Source of the DNA: Echinicola salinicaeni
Lineage (GTDB): Bacteria; Bacteroidota; Bacteroidia; Cytophagales; Cyclobacteriaceae
Assembly: GCF_014280965.1 (NCBI RefSeq)
Contig: NZ_JACODZ010000009.1
Coordinates: 124,001-188,000, forward strand
DNA length: 64,000 nt
Direction: 5' to 3'
The position numbers and the translations under genes are program-made. A model generated the notes under the pieces. That model had not been told where the DNA came from, did no database searches, and saw only the letters and a program-made list of their open reading frames with translations. Of this stretch, positions 1 to 9,050 are shown one piece after another (within the stretch, counting starts at the first letter, position 1; every line of letters begins with the position of its first letter).

Positions 1-2
1 TT

Positions 3-53
3 TCCATAGATGCAGTGGTACAAAGCATGACATCTCATCCTAGTGCCCAATAA
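3..53 (+). CDS. 3' end of an upstream gene (partial)
   Basis: An open frame enters from the left edge and ends with TAA at 51-53. Only 16 codons are visible, ending in HPSAQ. A strong terminator hairpin begins 21 bases after this stop, as expected for the end of a real transcription unit. The fragment is too short to assign to a family. The other two forward frames have stops within the first 45 bases, which favours this one. Confidence 0.45.
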   Translation, partial: SIDAVVQSMTSHPSAQ

Positions 54-73
54 GGGCTGATTAGGAATATAAG

Positions 74-107
74 AATCGGACAGGACTATCCTGTCCGATT
101 TTATTTT
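74..107 (+). terminator. Intrinsic terminator of the upstream gene
   Basis: A perfect 10-bp stem (74-83 with 91-100) has a 7-base loop and is followed by a T-rich tail. It lies between the stop at 53 and the start at 142, so it separates the upstream gene from the HAD phosphatase gene. Confidence 0.85.
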
Positions 108-141
108 AGGAAATGGCATTTAAACATAAAGCAATGCTAAT

Positions 142-1173
142 ATGAAAAGATATCATAATTTATACTTGTTCAGTTTCATGCTGGTGCTTGGAGCATGCCA
201 ATCCCCAAAAAATGTGGATGATGAAGCTTCGGAAACTGTTTTAGTGGCGGAAACTCCTGAGTTGAATTCTTGGAATGATCCCGCAAAATCAAAAATTGTT
301 TCATGGGTAGAGGCAGTTACCAACTCTTCATCTGCCTCCTTTATTCCTGAAAGGGACAGGATAGCTGTTTTTGATAATGATGGCACATTATGGACAGAAC
401 AACCCATTTATTTCCAAGTGGCCTTTGCCATAGATGAAATCAAAAGGATGGCCCCGGATCATCCTGAATGGACCAAAGAAGGTCCTTTCAAACCACTATT
501 AGAAGGAGATATGAAAGGTTTTTTGGCTGGAGGAGAGAAGGCTTTAATGGAATTGCTCAAGGCTACTCATACCGGGATGACCACCGTTGAGTTTGATCAA
601 AGAGTCAAAACCTGGATGGAAACTGCTACGCATCCTTTGACGGGCAAACATTATAATGAGATGATTTTTCAGCCTATGTTAGAATTGTTGGATTATTTAC
701 AATTCAGTGGGTTTAAAACTTTTATCGTTTCGGGTGGAGGAATAGATTTTATGCGGGCTTGGGCTGAGGATACTTATGGCATTCTGCCCTACCAAGTTGT
801 TGGTTCCATAGGAGGTTTATCTTATGAAATGAATGGGGATGAACCAGTCCTGAACAAGTTGCCAGAGTTATTTTTTAACGATGATAAAGCCGGTAAGCCT
901 GTGGGTATTTGGAGGAATATAGGTAAAAGGCCAGTTTTCGCAGCAGGTAATAGTGATGGAGATTATCAAATGCTACAATTCACTTCCACAGGCTCTGGTG
1001 AAAGATTTGGCTTGTATATTCACCATACTGACTCTGTAAGAGAGTATGCTTATGATCGAGATTCTCATATTGGTCAACTAAATAAAGGCTTAGATGATGC
1101 GAGGAAATACAACTGGATGATAGTGGATATGGCAAAAGACTGGAAAGTTATCTATCCCTACGAATTGAAATAG
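142..1173 (+). CDS. Lipoprotein HAD-superfamily phosphatase
   Basis: This is a 343-residue exported phosphatase-like protein. Residues 1-19 form a lipoprotein signal with lipobox LGAC (Cys19). HAD motif I is DNDGT at 78-82, with nucleophile D78 and acid/base D80. Motif II is the SGGG at 197-200, and motif IV is GNSDGD at 269-274. The long insertion between motifs I and II (about 90-190) would be the cap domain. The arrangement resembles phosphoserine-phosphatase-like HAD hydrolases, but the substrate cannot be read from sequence. As a lipoprotein it should act in the periplasm or at a membrane surface. It has its own transcription start region after the terminator at 74-107 and lies 43 bases before moxR. 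The start at 142 is the one that gives a complete signal peptide. Confidence 0.85.
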   Translation: MKRYHNLYLFSFMLVLGACQSPKNVDDEASETVLVAETPELNSWNDPAKSKIVSWVEAVTNSSSASFIPERDRIAVFDNDGTLWTEQPIYFQVAFAIDEIKRMAPDHPEWTKEGPFKPLLEGDMKGFLAGGEKALMELLKATHTGMTTVEFDQRVKTWMETATHPLTGKHYNEMIFQPMLELLDYLQFSGFKTFIVSGGGIDFMRAWAEDTYGILPYQVVGSIGGLSYEMNGDEPVLNKLPELFFNDDKAGKPVGIWRNIGKRPVFAAGNSDGDYQMLQFTSTGSGERFGLYIHHTDSVREYAYDRDSHIGQLNKGLDDARKYNWMIVDMAKDWKVIYPYELK

Positions 1174-1216
1174 TCTATTGAATTTGATATAAAGTGTATA
1201 ATAAGGTATTGGATTT

Positions 1217-2182
1217 ATGAGCACATTAGAAAGCATAAAGCAATTGCAGCATCAGATGTCATCATCAATTATTGGTCAAGATGAGTTGATTCATAGATTA
1301 ATATTGGTTTTACTGGCTGATGGGAATATGCTGCTGGAAGGCTTGCCTGGATTAGCAAAAACGCGGGCCATTAAGTCTTTGGCAAAAGCGTTGGAATGTG
1401 GCTTGAGTAGAATTCAGTTTACGCCGGATTTGCTACCTTCAGATGTAACAGGTACGGAAATCTATCAACCAGAATCACAGGAGAAGTTTATTTTTCAGCA
1501 AGGCCCTATTTTTAGTAACCTGATCCTAGCAGATGAGATCAACAGGGCGCCAGCTAAGGTACAGTCTGCCTTGCTGGAGGCGATGGAAGAAAGGCAAGTG
1601 TCCGTTGCAGGAAAGACCTATCCCATGGATCCACTTTTTATGGTAATGGCTACCCAGAATCCAGTAGAACAGGAAGGTACCTATCCGCTTCCCGAAGCGC
1701 AGATGGATCGATTTTTAATGCACGTAATGATCGATTATCCGGATGATGTCGCTGAATTGGAGATTTTACGCTTAAACCGCTCAGAACAAAAAAAGGAAAA
1801 GGAAAAAGAGAATACACGGCTTTCCCCTGATATTATTTTTGATGCCAGAATGGAAATAGCTTCAATAACCATTTCTGAGAATATGGAGAAATACATTGTG
1901 GATATTATTTCTGCTACCAGATATCCTGAAAAGTATAATGAAGTATTGGCTACTTGGATAGACTATGGGGCAAGTCCCAGAGGAAGTATTGCTATTGACA
2001 GGGCATGTAGGACGCACGCTTGGATGGAAGGTAGGGACTTTGTTTCTCCGGAAGATATAAGGGCAGTGGTTCATGATTGTCTTCGACATCGCCTTATCCT
2101 TAGTTACGAAGCCAATGCAGACGGCATTACAGCGGATAAGGTGTTGGAAACCGTTTTGAAAGAAGTCGCAGTAGTCGCATAA
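1217..2182 (+). CDS. moxR: MoxR-family AAA+ ATPase
   Basis: A 321-residue AAA+ ATPase of the MoxR/RavA class, normally a chaperone-like partner of VWA-domain proteins. Walker A is GLPGLAKT (42-49), Walker B is around LILADE (102-107), sensor 1 is in MATQNP (144-149), and the arginine-finger region is at DRF (164-166). The C-terminal lid (about 220-321) carries the usual RGS motif. It is the first gene of a six-gene operon of the Bacteroidota aerotolerance (Bat) type, in which MoxR is followed by DUF58 and VWA proteins. No membrane segment is present, so it should be cytoplasmic. The next gene begins 12 bases after the stop. The family assignment is firm; the exact client is inferred from operon context. 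Confidence 0.95.
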   Translation: MSTLESIKQLQHQMSSSIIGQDELIHRLILVLLADGNMLLEGLPGLAKTRAIKSLAKALECGLSRIQFTPDLLPSDVTGTEIYQPESQEKFIFQQGPIFSNLILADEINRAPAKVQSALLEAMEERQVSVAGKTYPMDPLFMVMATQNPVEQEGTYPLPEAQMDRFLMHVMIDYPDDVAELEILRLNRSEQKKEKEKENTRLSPDIIFDARMEIASITISENMEKYIVDIISATRYPEKYNEVLATWIDYGASPRGSIAIDRACRTHAWMEGRDFVSPEDIRAVVHDCLRHRLILSYEANADGITADKVLETVLKEVAVVA

Positions 2183-2194
2183 AATGTTTTGGCT

Positions 2195-3133
2195 ATGGGC
2201 AATGGTAACGAAATTTTTCCAGAGGATATTTTTATTTCCCTAAAGGACCTATTAGGGATGGAACACCTTGCGCAGCACTTTAGCTTATTGGCGAGGAAAC
2301 AAAAAGTCAATAGTATTTTAGGAGGTAAACATGCTTCTAAATTAAGAGGTAGAGGACTGGATTTTGAAGAAGTAAGGAATTATGTGAATGGAGATGATAT
2401 CCGGAATATTGACTGGAAAGTTACTGCCAGGACCCATCAAACACATACAAGAGTATTTACAGAAGAAAAAGAAAAGCCAGCATTAATTGTAGTGGATCAA
2501 TCAAAATCCATGCTTTTCGGATCACAGAAATATACTAAATCAGTGGTAGCAGCTCAGCTTGCAGCCATGGTGGCCTTTAGGATTTTGAAGCAGGGGGATA
2601 GGGTAGGAGGATTGGTTTTTGCAGATGAAGGTATTGATATTATTTTTCCCAAGCGGGATAGAAAAAATATCCTTCGATTTTTTGAAATGATTGTCAAAAG
2701 AAACCATGAATTGGCCGCATCCTCGCCGGTTATTTTCGAAGAGGCTTTAAACCAAACTATCAAAAAGACCAGGAACATTGTAACTCATGATTTTTTGGTC
2801 GTGGTAATCAGTGATTTTTTAAGATATTCTCCAAAATTGATAAAGTTTATTGCTCAAATATCACAACATAATGATGTGTTATTGGCAAAAGTTACCGACC
2901 CTATGGAATGGCAGATTCCCAATATCAAATTTGTAGCAGGAGACAGGGAAAGTCAAGCATTTATAGATGGAGAGAACAAGGACTTAAGAGAAAGTCTACA
3001 AAATAGGTTCAAGTCAGATTTTGAAAAATTTAAGTTGGCTATGAAAAAACATCGTGTGCCCCTGTTCAGCATCAATACGATAATACCTGTGGAGGTTCAG
3101 TTGAAGGACATCTTTAAAGGTGCAGGCAGATGA
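2195..3133 (+). CDS. DUF58 domain protein (VWA-like), Bat operon
   Basis: A soluble protein of about 312 residues with the DUF58 core: a GRGLDFEEVRNYVNGDDIR-type block near residue 50, then IDWKVTART, then a VWA-like segment beginning VDQSKSM. DUF58 proteins are regular partners of MoxR ATPases and probably work with the membrane VWA proteins encoded next. I chose ATG at 2195. A TTG two codons upstream (2189) is also in frame and would add only Met-Ala. The final codon overlaps the next gene's start in an ATGA arrangement, which indicates translational coupling. No signal peptide is visible. Confidence 0.9.
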   Translation: MGNGNEIFPEDIFISLKDLLGMEHLAQHFSLLARKQKVNSILGGKHASKLRGRGLDFEEVRNYVNGDDIRNIDWKVTARTHQTHTRVFTEEKEKPALIVVDQSKSMLFGSQKYTKSVVAAQLAAMVAFRILKQGDRVGGLVFADEGIDIIFPKRDRKNILRFFEMIVKRNHELAASSPVIFEEALNQTIKKTRNIVTHDFLVVVISDFLRYSPKLIKFIAQISQHNDVLLAKVTDPMEWQIPNIKFVAGDRESQAFIDGENKDLRESLQNRFKSDFEKFKLAMKKHRVPLFSINTIIPVEVQLKDIFKGAGR

Positions 3134-3636
3134 GGTACTTATTTCAATCAGATAGCTTGACAACAAATGATTCCTCTGCTGTAGCCCAATTACTTCAAGA
3201 TGCGAAGTTATATGAGCCTACAGCAGTAGCATTTAGTTTTGAAACAGTTGGGTGGTTTATTGTTGGAGGAATATTCCTGATAGGAGTCTTGTTATCAATG
3301 TTTTTTAGACTTAGGAGTCATATCAGAAATAAATATAGAAGAGAAGCTTTAGAGAACATTAAAAGAATATCTAGAGAGGAGGAGCCTTTGATGGAGGTTT
3401 TTGTGGTGCTTAAAAATACGGCCATGAAGAATTTTGGCCGTCAAGAAGTAGGTGGGCTATATGGCCATGATTGGTTGGCCTTTTTGGAAAAAACAGGAAA
3501 GCAAGTGAAATTCTTGGATAGGGAAGAAGAGTTTCTATCAGCTTTATACAAAAATGTTTTATTGTCCCAAGAGGGGAAGAGAAAGTTATTGGTCAATGCA
3601 AAAAAATGGGTAAAAACACATGCCAGAGAACTTTGA
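3130..3636 (+). CDS. DUF4381-like membrane protein, Bat operon
   Basis: A 168-residue protein with one clear membrane segment (about 42-62), a basic stretch after it, and a cytoplasmic helical region containing GLYGHDWLAFLEK, typical of the small DUF4381 proteins found between DUF58 and BatA genes. Function is unknown; it presumably helps assemble the MoxR/VWA complex at the inner membrane. Its start overlaps the preceding stop by 4 bases and its end overlaps the start of batA by 17 bases, so the cluster is one transcript. The name rests on position and general pattern more than on a strong motif. Confidence 0.8.
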   Translation: MRYLFQSDSLTTNDSSAVAQLLQDAKLYEPTAVAFSFETVGWFIVGGIFLIGVLLSMFFRLRSHIRNKYRREALENIKRISREEEPLMEVFVVLKNTAMKNFGRQEVGGLYGHDWLAFLEKTGKQVKFLDREEEFLSALYKNVLLSQEGKRKLLVNAKKWVKTHAREL

Positions 3637-4624
3637 AATCGGGAATATGTGGGCTTTGTTCCTATTGCCTTTGCCTATTTTGGTATACTGGCTACTACCG
3701 CCTATACGGATGAAAAGCGCATCAATCAGTTTACCCACTTACCAAAAAGTACTAGACCAAACAGGCCAAAAACCACGAAAGGCAGCAATGGTAAAGCGTA
3801 AAGGTTTCATTTCATGGCTTTACCTGACTTTGATATGGTGTTTACTCTTGGCAGCTCTTGCTTCACCCCAATTGGTCGGGGAACCTGAATTGAAAGTAAA
3901 GACATCAAGGAGTTTTTTGATTGCGGCGGATATCTCCTTTAGCATGGCTACCAATGACTGGACAATTGGTGATCAAAAGGTAAGGCGTTGGGATGCCGTA
4001 AAAGAGGTAATGCATGAATTTATAAAAAAAAGGGAAGGTGATCGAATGGGCTTGGTGTTCTTTGGTTCCAATGCCTATATCCAGGCTCCCTTTACACCGG
4101 ACTTGGAAACAGTGGATCAAATGTTGGAAGAGGCAGATGTAGGAATGGCGGGGCAAATGACCAATATCGGTAAAGCCATAGCTAAGGGAACTGCACTTTT
4201 CGAGCAAGATACAATTGAAACCAAAGTAATGCTTTTGCTCACAGATGGAATAGATGCAGGCATTGATATATTGCCCTTGGATGCTGCAGATATGGCAAGG
4301 AGAGATTCAGTGATCATTTATACCATTGGTATTGGAGATCCCTTTGGGAATCAAAGTGACTTGGACGAAGAAACGCTTGAAGAAATTGCAGAAATGACGG
4401 GAGGACAGTATTTCAGGGCAATAGACACGGAGCGTTTAAATGAGATTTATGATGAGTTGAACAAGCTGGAACCCATTGAGTATGAAGAAGAGGAAAACAA
4501 GCCTGTTACTTTGCTTTATATCTATCCACTTGGTGCAGCCCTAGGGCTGATCCTTTTGGGTATGCTGATTGGAAATATTGGAATTACCATGAAAAAGATG
4601 CAAAAAAGGGAGGCCTATGTTTGA
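3620..4624 (+). CDS. batA: BatA: membrane-anchored VWA protein
   Basis: A 334-residue protein with N-terminal membrane segments at about 11-28 and 64-82, a von Willebrand factor A domain (about 96-285), and a C-terminal membrane segment (about 298-320). The metal-ion-dependent adhesion site is D104-x-S106-x-S108. A second VWA metal-binding stretch lies at LLLTDGIDAG. BatA belongs to the Bacteroides aerotolerance set, in which VWA proteins form inner-membrane complexes with MoxR and DUF58 partners. The reading frame starts inside the DUF4381 gene and ends inside batB (8-base overlap). Confidence 0.93.
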   Translation: MPENFEIGNMWALFLLPLPILVYWLLPPIRMKSASISLPTYQKVLDQTGQKPRKAAMVKRKGFISWLYLTLIWCLLLAALASPQLVGEPELKVKTSRSFLIAADISFSMATNDWTIGDQKVRRWDAVKEVMHEFIKKREGDRMGLVFFGSNAYIQAPFTPDLETVDQMLEEADVGMAGQMTNIGKAIAKGTALFEQDTIETKVMLLLTDGIDAGIDILPLDAADMARRDSVIIYTIGIGDPFGNQSDLDEETLEEIAEMTGGQYFRAIDTERLNEIYDELNKLEPIEYEEEENKPVTLLYIYPLGAALGLILLGMLIGNIGITMKKMQKREAYV

Positions 4625-6335
4625 GGAAGTATTTCCTATAGATTGGGAGGCGTTCCATTTTCTGAGGCCTCAATGGTTATGGTTAATAGTGCCCGCAGCC
4701 ATTTTTCTAATATGGGGAATCCTCAGCATCAGATCCGAGGTAAGGTGGAAAAAAATTATCGCGCCTCACTTGAGAAATTATGTGATTCAAAAGGGCAGTG
4801 AAAAAATAAAGCTGCTCATGCAAAGCTTGCTTTTTATTGGTTTTTGCCTAGGAGCAATGGCTTTGGCTGGACCTGCTTGGAAGAAGGTGGAAGTGGCAGG
4901 GCAGCAATTAGAGACTCCTTTGGTTATTTGTTTGGACCTGTCTCAGAGCATGATGGCTGAGGATATGCAACCGAATCGATTGGAAAGGGCCAAATTCAAA
5001 ATCAATGATTTTTTGGATCAAAAGCCTCAGGCAAGGGTGGCCTTGGTGGCATTTGCTGGCACTGCCCATATCGTTGTTCCTTTGACAAGGGATTATGATA
5101 TCATCAGGAGCCATTTGGAAGGTTTATCTCCTTCTGTTATGCCTGCTCAAGGATCTAATTTAGGAGCCGCTTTGGCTGTGGCTGATACTATCATGAGTAT
5201 AACTACAGCACCAGGTACAGTGATGATTATGTCTGATGATTTTGAGACTAAGGAATTTGAAGAGATCCAAGAGTTTGTCAGTGGATCGGATCATCAAATA
5301 GCAATACTGCCTTTCAATACTCCCATGGGAGCAGCTGTCCCCAACCCTTCCGGAAGAGGATATATCAAAGAGAATGGGGAGGATGTGGTTTCTGCATTGG
5401 ATAACCAACTTATTCAAAAGCTCAATTCATTGGAAAATATAGAAGTAATTCCATTGACTTTGGATGATAGTGATGTGGAGAAGATTAGCAAAAAAGTAAA
5501 AACAGATTTGATTTTTACCGAAAAGCCAGAAGAAAAAGATAACCAATGGGAGGATAAAGGACTGTTGTTGATTATACCAGTGATTGTACTGTTTCTAATG
5601 TGGTTCAGAAGAGGTTGGGTGCTTTATGGATTTGGTCTGTTGATTTTTAGCTCTTGCGGGGAAGTGCATAGTTTTGAGGACCTATGGTTCACGAATGATT
5701 ATCAGGGACAAATGCTTAGTAGCAAAGGAGAATATGAAAAAGCTGCAGAAAAATATGAAGACCCCATGAGGAAAGGTGTAGCCTATTTTAAATCCGGAAA
5801 ATATATAGAATCCATTCAAGCCTTTGCGAATGATACTACAGCAGAAGGAGCTTTTAATTTGGGCTTGGCCTATTATAAAAATGGAGATTTAATTGCTGCC
5901 AGTGCTGCTTTTGGCTTGGCCAGTGAGATGGACCCTAGTATGGAGCAGGCAGGAACCAATATGGAGGCCATGAGTAAGATGCTGGGAGAAACCGATGAAG
6001 TCAATCCTGAAGATGCGGAAGAAGCAGAAAGTGGCAGAGCGGATAATACCAAAGAGAATGATAGTATGGAAGATTTGAGTGGTGGTGGGCAAGAGGCTAC
6101 CAAAGAGGATATGGAAAAGGAAAGATTGTCTGAAACTGTCAATACCGATGTTAGGAAAGCAAAAGAGTTGGATGAAGTCCCGGATGATATTGGTGCCACC
6201 AAGCAAGAGCGCAATGATCAAAAAGTATTGATACAAAAAGTAGATGATGATCCCTCATTGTTTATCAAGAGAAAGTTCGAATACCAGTTAAAAAAAGGAA
6301 AATTAAAGCCAGGCTCTAATGATAAGGCTTATTAA
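4617..6335 (+). CDS. batB: BatB-BatC fusion: VWA domain plus TPR region
   Basis: A 572-residue protein that joins two usually separate Bat proteins. Residues 1-345 are BatB-like: membrane segments at about 20-37 and 67-85, a VWA domain with MIDAS D107-x-S109-x-S111, and a membrane segment around 317-345. After it comes a TPR-like helical region (about 365-445), with repeats such as KGEYEKAAEKY and AFNLGLAYYKNGD, then a very acidic, low-complexity stretch (about 455-520). That second half matches BatC. A lipobox-like FSSC sits just before the TPR part, which suggests the fusion kept a relic of BatC's own export signal. The gene overlaps batA by 8 bases and batD by 17 bases. Confidence 0.9.
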   Translation: MFEEVFPIDWEAFHFLRPQWLWLIVPAAIFLIWGILSIRSEVRWKKIIAPHLRNYVIQKGSEKIKLLMQSLLFIGFCLGAMALAGPAWKKVEVAGQQLETPLVICLDLSQSMMAEDMQPNRLERAKFKINDFLDQKPQARVALVAFAGTAHIVVPLTRDYDIIRSHLEGLSPSVMPAQGSNLGAALAVADTIMSITTAPGTVMIMSDDFETKEFEEIQEFVSGSDHQIAILPFNTPMGAAVPNPSGRGYIKENGEDVVSALDNQLIQKLNSLENIEVIPLTLDDSDVEKISKKVKTDLIFTEKPEEKDNQWEDKGLLLIIPVIVLFLMWFRRGWVLYGFGLLIFSSCGEVHSFEDLWFTNDYQGQMLSSKGEYEKAAEKYEDPMRKGVAYFKSGKYIESIQAFANDTTAEGAFNLGLAYYKNGDLIAASAAFGLASEMDPSMEQAGTNMEAMSKMLGETDEVNPEDAEEAESGRADNTKENDSMEDLSGGGQEATKEDMEKERLSETVNTDVRKAKELDEVPDDIGATKQERNDQKVLIQKVDDDPSLFIKRKFEYQLKKGKLKPGSNDKAY

Positions 6336-7656
6336 ATACATATTGATCGCTTTTGGTTTATGTTTCGGCCTATTTTGTACCATACCTTCCAAGGCACAAC
6401 AGGTCTGGGCTGATGTGAATCTAAGCCGTTCGAGTGTTTATGTGGGACAGCCAGTTAATGTCAGCATTAAAGTTTATACTTCGACATGGTTTACCAAAGG
6501 GATTGATCTGGGGAACCTTCAGGTGAAAGGGGCTTTTACTACTTATTTTAGATCGGTTAATGGATCGTTTTCCAGAAATGGCAAGACTTATTCCAATGTG
6601 GAATTGATTTATCAGGTGTTTCCTTACAAGCAGGAGGATGTAGTTTTTCCTGGTCTTGATATTTCCATTGAAACCCCTCCAGAAGGGGAATACAAAGGGG
6701 TAAAGATGAAGGTGAGTTCAGACGAAAAACTTATCAAAGTCAAGCCTGTTCCTCCTAGCTTTGAAACAAATGATTGGTTGGTAGCAACAAGCTTGTCGGT
6801 TAATGATAGATGGATAGGCAATATCAATGAGGTAAAAGTAGGAGATGTTCTGGAGAGAAGGATTGCAAGAACCGCCTCCGGAACCATGGCAAGGCTTATT
6901 CCTCCAGTGCAATGGGATTCCATTCCGGGATTGGGACGCTATCCTACCAGAACGGAGGTGAATGATAAAAAGGGCAAGACAGCCATCAGTTCTTCAAGAA
7001 CAGAGTCTATGCGGTATCTTTTTGAAGAAGAAGGAGAAGTGACTATTCCAGAAATGGTCTTTCATTGGTACAATCCCTATCAGGATAAGCTTTATAAAAG
7101 AACGCTCAAAGAGGTCAAGATTGATGTCAAGCCTAATCCAAATATGGGCATTTTGGCATCCATCAGGGATTCCTTAGCCACGGAGCAAGCCCAATTTGTT
7201 TTAGAAGCTGAGAGAGATAAGCCATTTGAATGGTTAGGCTTATCTTTGAAGCAATTGGTGACCATCGCGGTAATATTTTTAGTGCTGATCTACTTTACGC
7301 TAAGGCTCATCGGTAGTTTTATTAGATGGAGAAAGGCAAAAAGACAGGCTTACCTTCATTCAGAGAGGTATTATTGGGACCTGTTCAAAAAGTCCGCTCG
7401 ACAAAAACAGCCAAAAGAAAGCCTTAAGGCTGTTTATAGATGGATTGATGAATTGCAATTGAAAGAGCCAAGCTTGAACTATTTTATTCGTGTTTATGGT
7501 ACTTCTGATTTAAAAGCGAGTCTTGATTCGCTGAATGGGAAAATTGAAATATCCTTTTTTAATAAGCATTTAAAGGATTTTCAATTATCCAGAAAACGGT
7601 ACTTAAAGGGTAAAGAAAAGACTTTTAGACAAGCTCATTTTTGGATCAATCCTTAA
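6319..7656 (+). CDS. batD: BatD: oxygen-tolerance protein
   Basis: A 445-residue protein with an N-terminal signal peptide (about 1-27, ending SKAQ), a long beta-rich periplasmic region (about 30-300) and one membrane segment (about 306-332), followed by a basic cytoplasmic tail. This matches the BatD family, which closes the aerotolerance operon in many Bacteroidota. BatD often carries several repeated domains; this copy is of moderate length. The start lies 17 bases inside batB. The gene converges on a minus-strand gene only 4 bases away, and no terminator hairpin separates them. Confidence 0.92.
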   Translation: MIRLIKYILIAFGLCFGLFCTIPSKAQQVWADVNLSRSSVYVGQPVNVSIKVYTSTWFTKGIDLGNLQVKGAFTTYFRSVNGSFSRNGKTYSNVELIYQVFPYKQEDVVFPGLDISIETPPEGEYKGVKMKVSSDEKLIKVKPVPPSFETNDWLVATSLSVNDRWIGNINEVKVGDVLERRIARTASGTMARLIPPVQWDSIPGLGRYPTRTEVNDKKGKTAISSSRTESMRYLFEEEGEVTIPEMVFHWYNPYQDKLYKRTLKEVKIDVKPNPNMGILASIRDSLATEQAQFVLEAERDKPFEWLGLSLKQLVTIAVIFLVLIYFTLRLIGSFIRWRKAKRQAYLHSERYYWDLFKKSARQKQPKESLKAVYRWIDELQLKEPSLNYFIRVYGTSDLKASLDSLNGKIEISFFNKHLKDFQLSRKRYLKGKEKTFRQAHFWINP

Positions 7657-7660
7657 TTAT

Positions 7661-8326
7661 TTATTTTGCCAAGGCATTGATATCTTTATTAGTCAATATT
7701 TTTTTGTTCATGGGGAATAAGCTTACGTTGATCATGGCCTTGCCTATTTTTGTAGTAGTGGTGATGGAAGAGGATTTTTTTAATACCGGAAAAGATGGTT
7801 TAAATAACAAATAGAGCAGGTTATATAGTTTTGTTCTGGATTTTACTCCTTTCTCTGGAACAATAAAGCCAGGCCTAAAGGAATATGCATCCTTAAATCC
7901 TTTATTCAATATCATGTTTTCTGTTTTTCCCTTTACTCTGGCCCACATGATTTTTCCTTTTTCACTACTATCTGTTCCAACTCCAGATACATAATTGAAT
8001 ATCAGATTTGAATTGTGTTCATATAATATGTCTGCCAATTCTTTGGTTATATTATAGGTGATTTTATAGTAATTTTTCTCATTCATTCCTAAAGCAGATA
8101 TCCCCAAACAGTGGTAGCAGGCATTGTATCCTTTTAGATCGTCTTTAACTGATGGTAATTCTTCAAAATTCTCCAAGATAATTTCTATAAGTTTTGGATG
8201 CTGGACGCCCACAGGATGTCTGTTGATAATTAGTACTATTCCTACCTTTTCATTTTCTAGGCATTCAAGTAATACAGCTTTCCCTACCATACCTGTGGAT
8301 CCGGTAATTATAGCTTTTATTTTCAT
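7661..8326 (-). CDS. NAD(P)-binding Rossmann-fold protein (atypical SDR)
   Basis: A 221-residue protein opening with a Rossmann nucleotide-binding loop, GSTGMVG at residues 9-15 after a short beta strand. It is the size of the atypical short-chain dehydrogenase/epimerase-like proteins that bind NAD(P)H. The motif YNITKELADILYEH and the later FNYVSGVGTDSSEKG block fit that group. No classical YxxxK catalytic pair is clear, so an oxidoreductase activity cannot be claimed. It is cytoplasmic and monocistronic. It converges on batD and is preceded by a 724-base gap. Confidence 0.8.
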   Translation of the reverse strand: MKIKAIITGSTGMVGKAVLLECLENEKVGIVLIINRHPVGVQHPKLIEIILENFEELPSVKDDLKGYNACYHCLGISALGMNEKNYYKITYNITKELADILYEHNSNLIFNYVSGVGTDSSEKGKIMWARVKGKTENMILNKGFKDAYSFRPGFIVPEKGVKSRTKLYNLLYLLFKPSFPVLKKSSSITTTTKIGKAMINVSLFPMNKKILTNKDINALAK

Positions 8327-9050
8327 TGGTTTCGAGTTTTGTGATAACTATCCAATTGTATGGTTTAATATTTTGGATATCAGATAAATATAGTTTGTTC
8401 AGCTAAATAATTGTGTTGCTTTTGCTAATAGAAATTTGATTAATTGTTTCTTTAAATTTTAATAAGGATAATCTGATTTGATTATCCACAATGATGCCAG
8501 CAACCATAAATCCTTTGCTCAAGTGCCCGGAAGTATGCCTAAGTGCTAGGTAGAACAGCCATTCAGGGCCTTAATAGTTAGTGTTCACTGATCCTGATAC
8601 CGGAAAGAAGTATTCCTAAGCTTCTTAGTACCAAAATATTTTAAGGAATGTTCCCTTGCATTTTGAGCACTTAAGATGCAGACTACCCTAAGGCTTTGAT
8701 AGGGTAAACACGGCTTAAACACGGCTTAACTAGGAGTTAAATAGGGGTTAAAGAAGAAGGTTAAAAATGTTACATACATTAATATGAACCATTTTCAACC
8801 AGTAACATTATTTCACACACCCTGTCCGCACTCAGCTGAGATTCCAAGGACCTTTAATCAATCATTTCTGTGAGATCTGAGGTCTTTTTGAGGGAATGTT
8901 TAGAAGGGTAAAATATACCGGTGGAATAGTCTTTATACAGATAATCTGATATTAATTCGTGAAGAGAAGAAAATTAAAGAATAATTATTTAAATTATTTA
9001 GTAGAATAAACAGGTCAAATAACCCCTTCAATATCCTCACACCTAAAGAG
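8327..9050. other. 724-base gene-free region
   Basis: No convincing reading frame is present. The region contains the upstream area of the minus-strand Rossmann gene, a degenerate tandem repeat around 8705-8766 (listed separately), and an AT-rich leader before the plus-strand gene at 9051. A weak GACCT/AGGTC pairing near 8850-8895 followed by T residues is too short to call a terminator. Confidence 0.6.
8671..8768 (+). repeat. Dispersed intergenic repeat, copy 1 (11-bp period)
   Basis: Units of about 11 bp, consensus TAAACACGGCT, run from 8705: two perfect copies (8705-8715, 8716-8726), then degenerate units at 8727, 8738 and 8749 that keep the TAA start. A flank with the core ACCCTAAGGC precedes them. 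A second copy with the same order of units lies in opposite orientation at 34782-34890. The match extends over roughly 90 bases, so it is a dispersed element and not chance microrepeats. Confidence 0.7.

Noticed and set aside
5873-6236. Two long minus-strand open frames inside batB
   Set aside because: They mirror the acidic low-complexity part of BatB/C on the other strand and have serine-rich or unstructured translations.
8850-8895. Possible terminator near GACCT...AGGTCTTTTT
   Set aside because: Only five pairs with a long loop; not stable enough to support.
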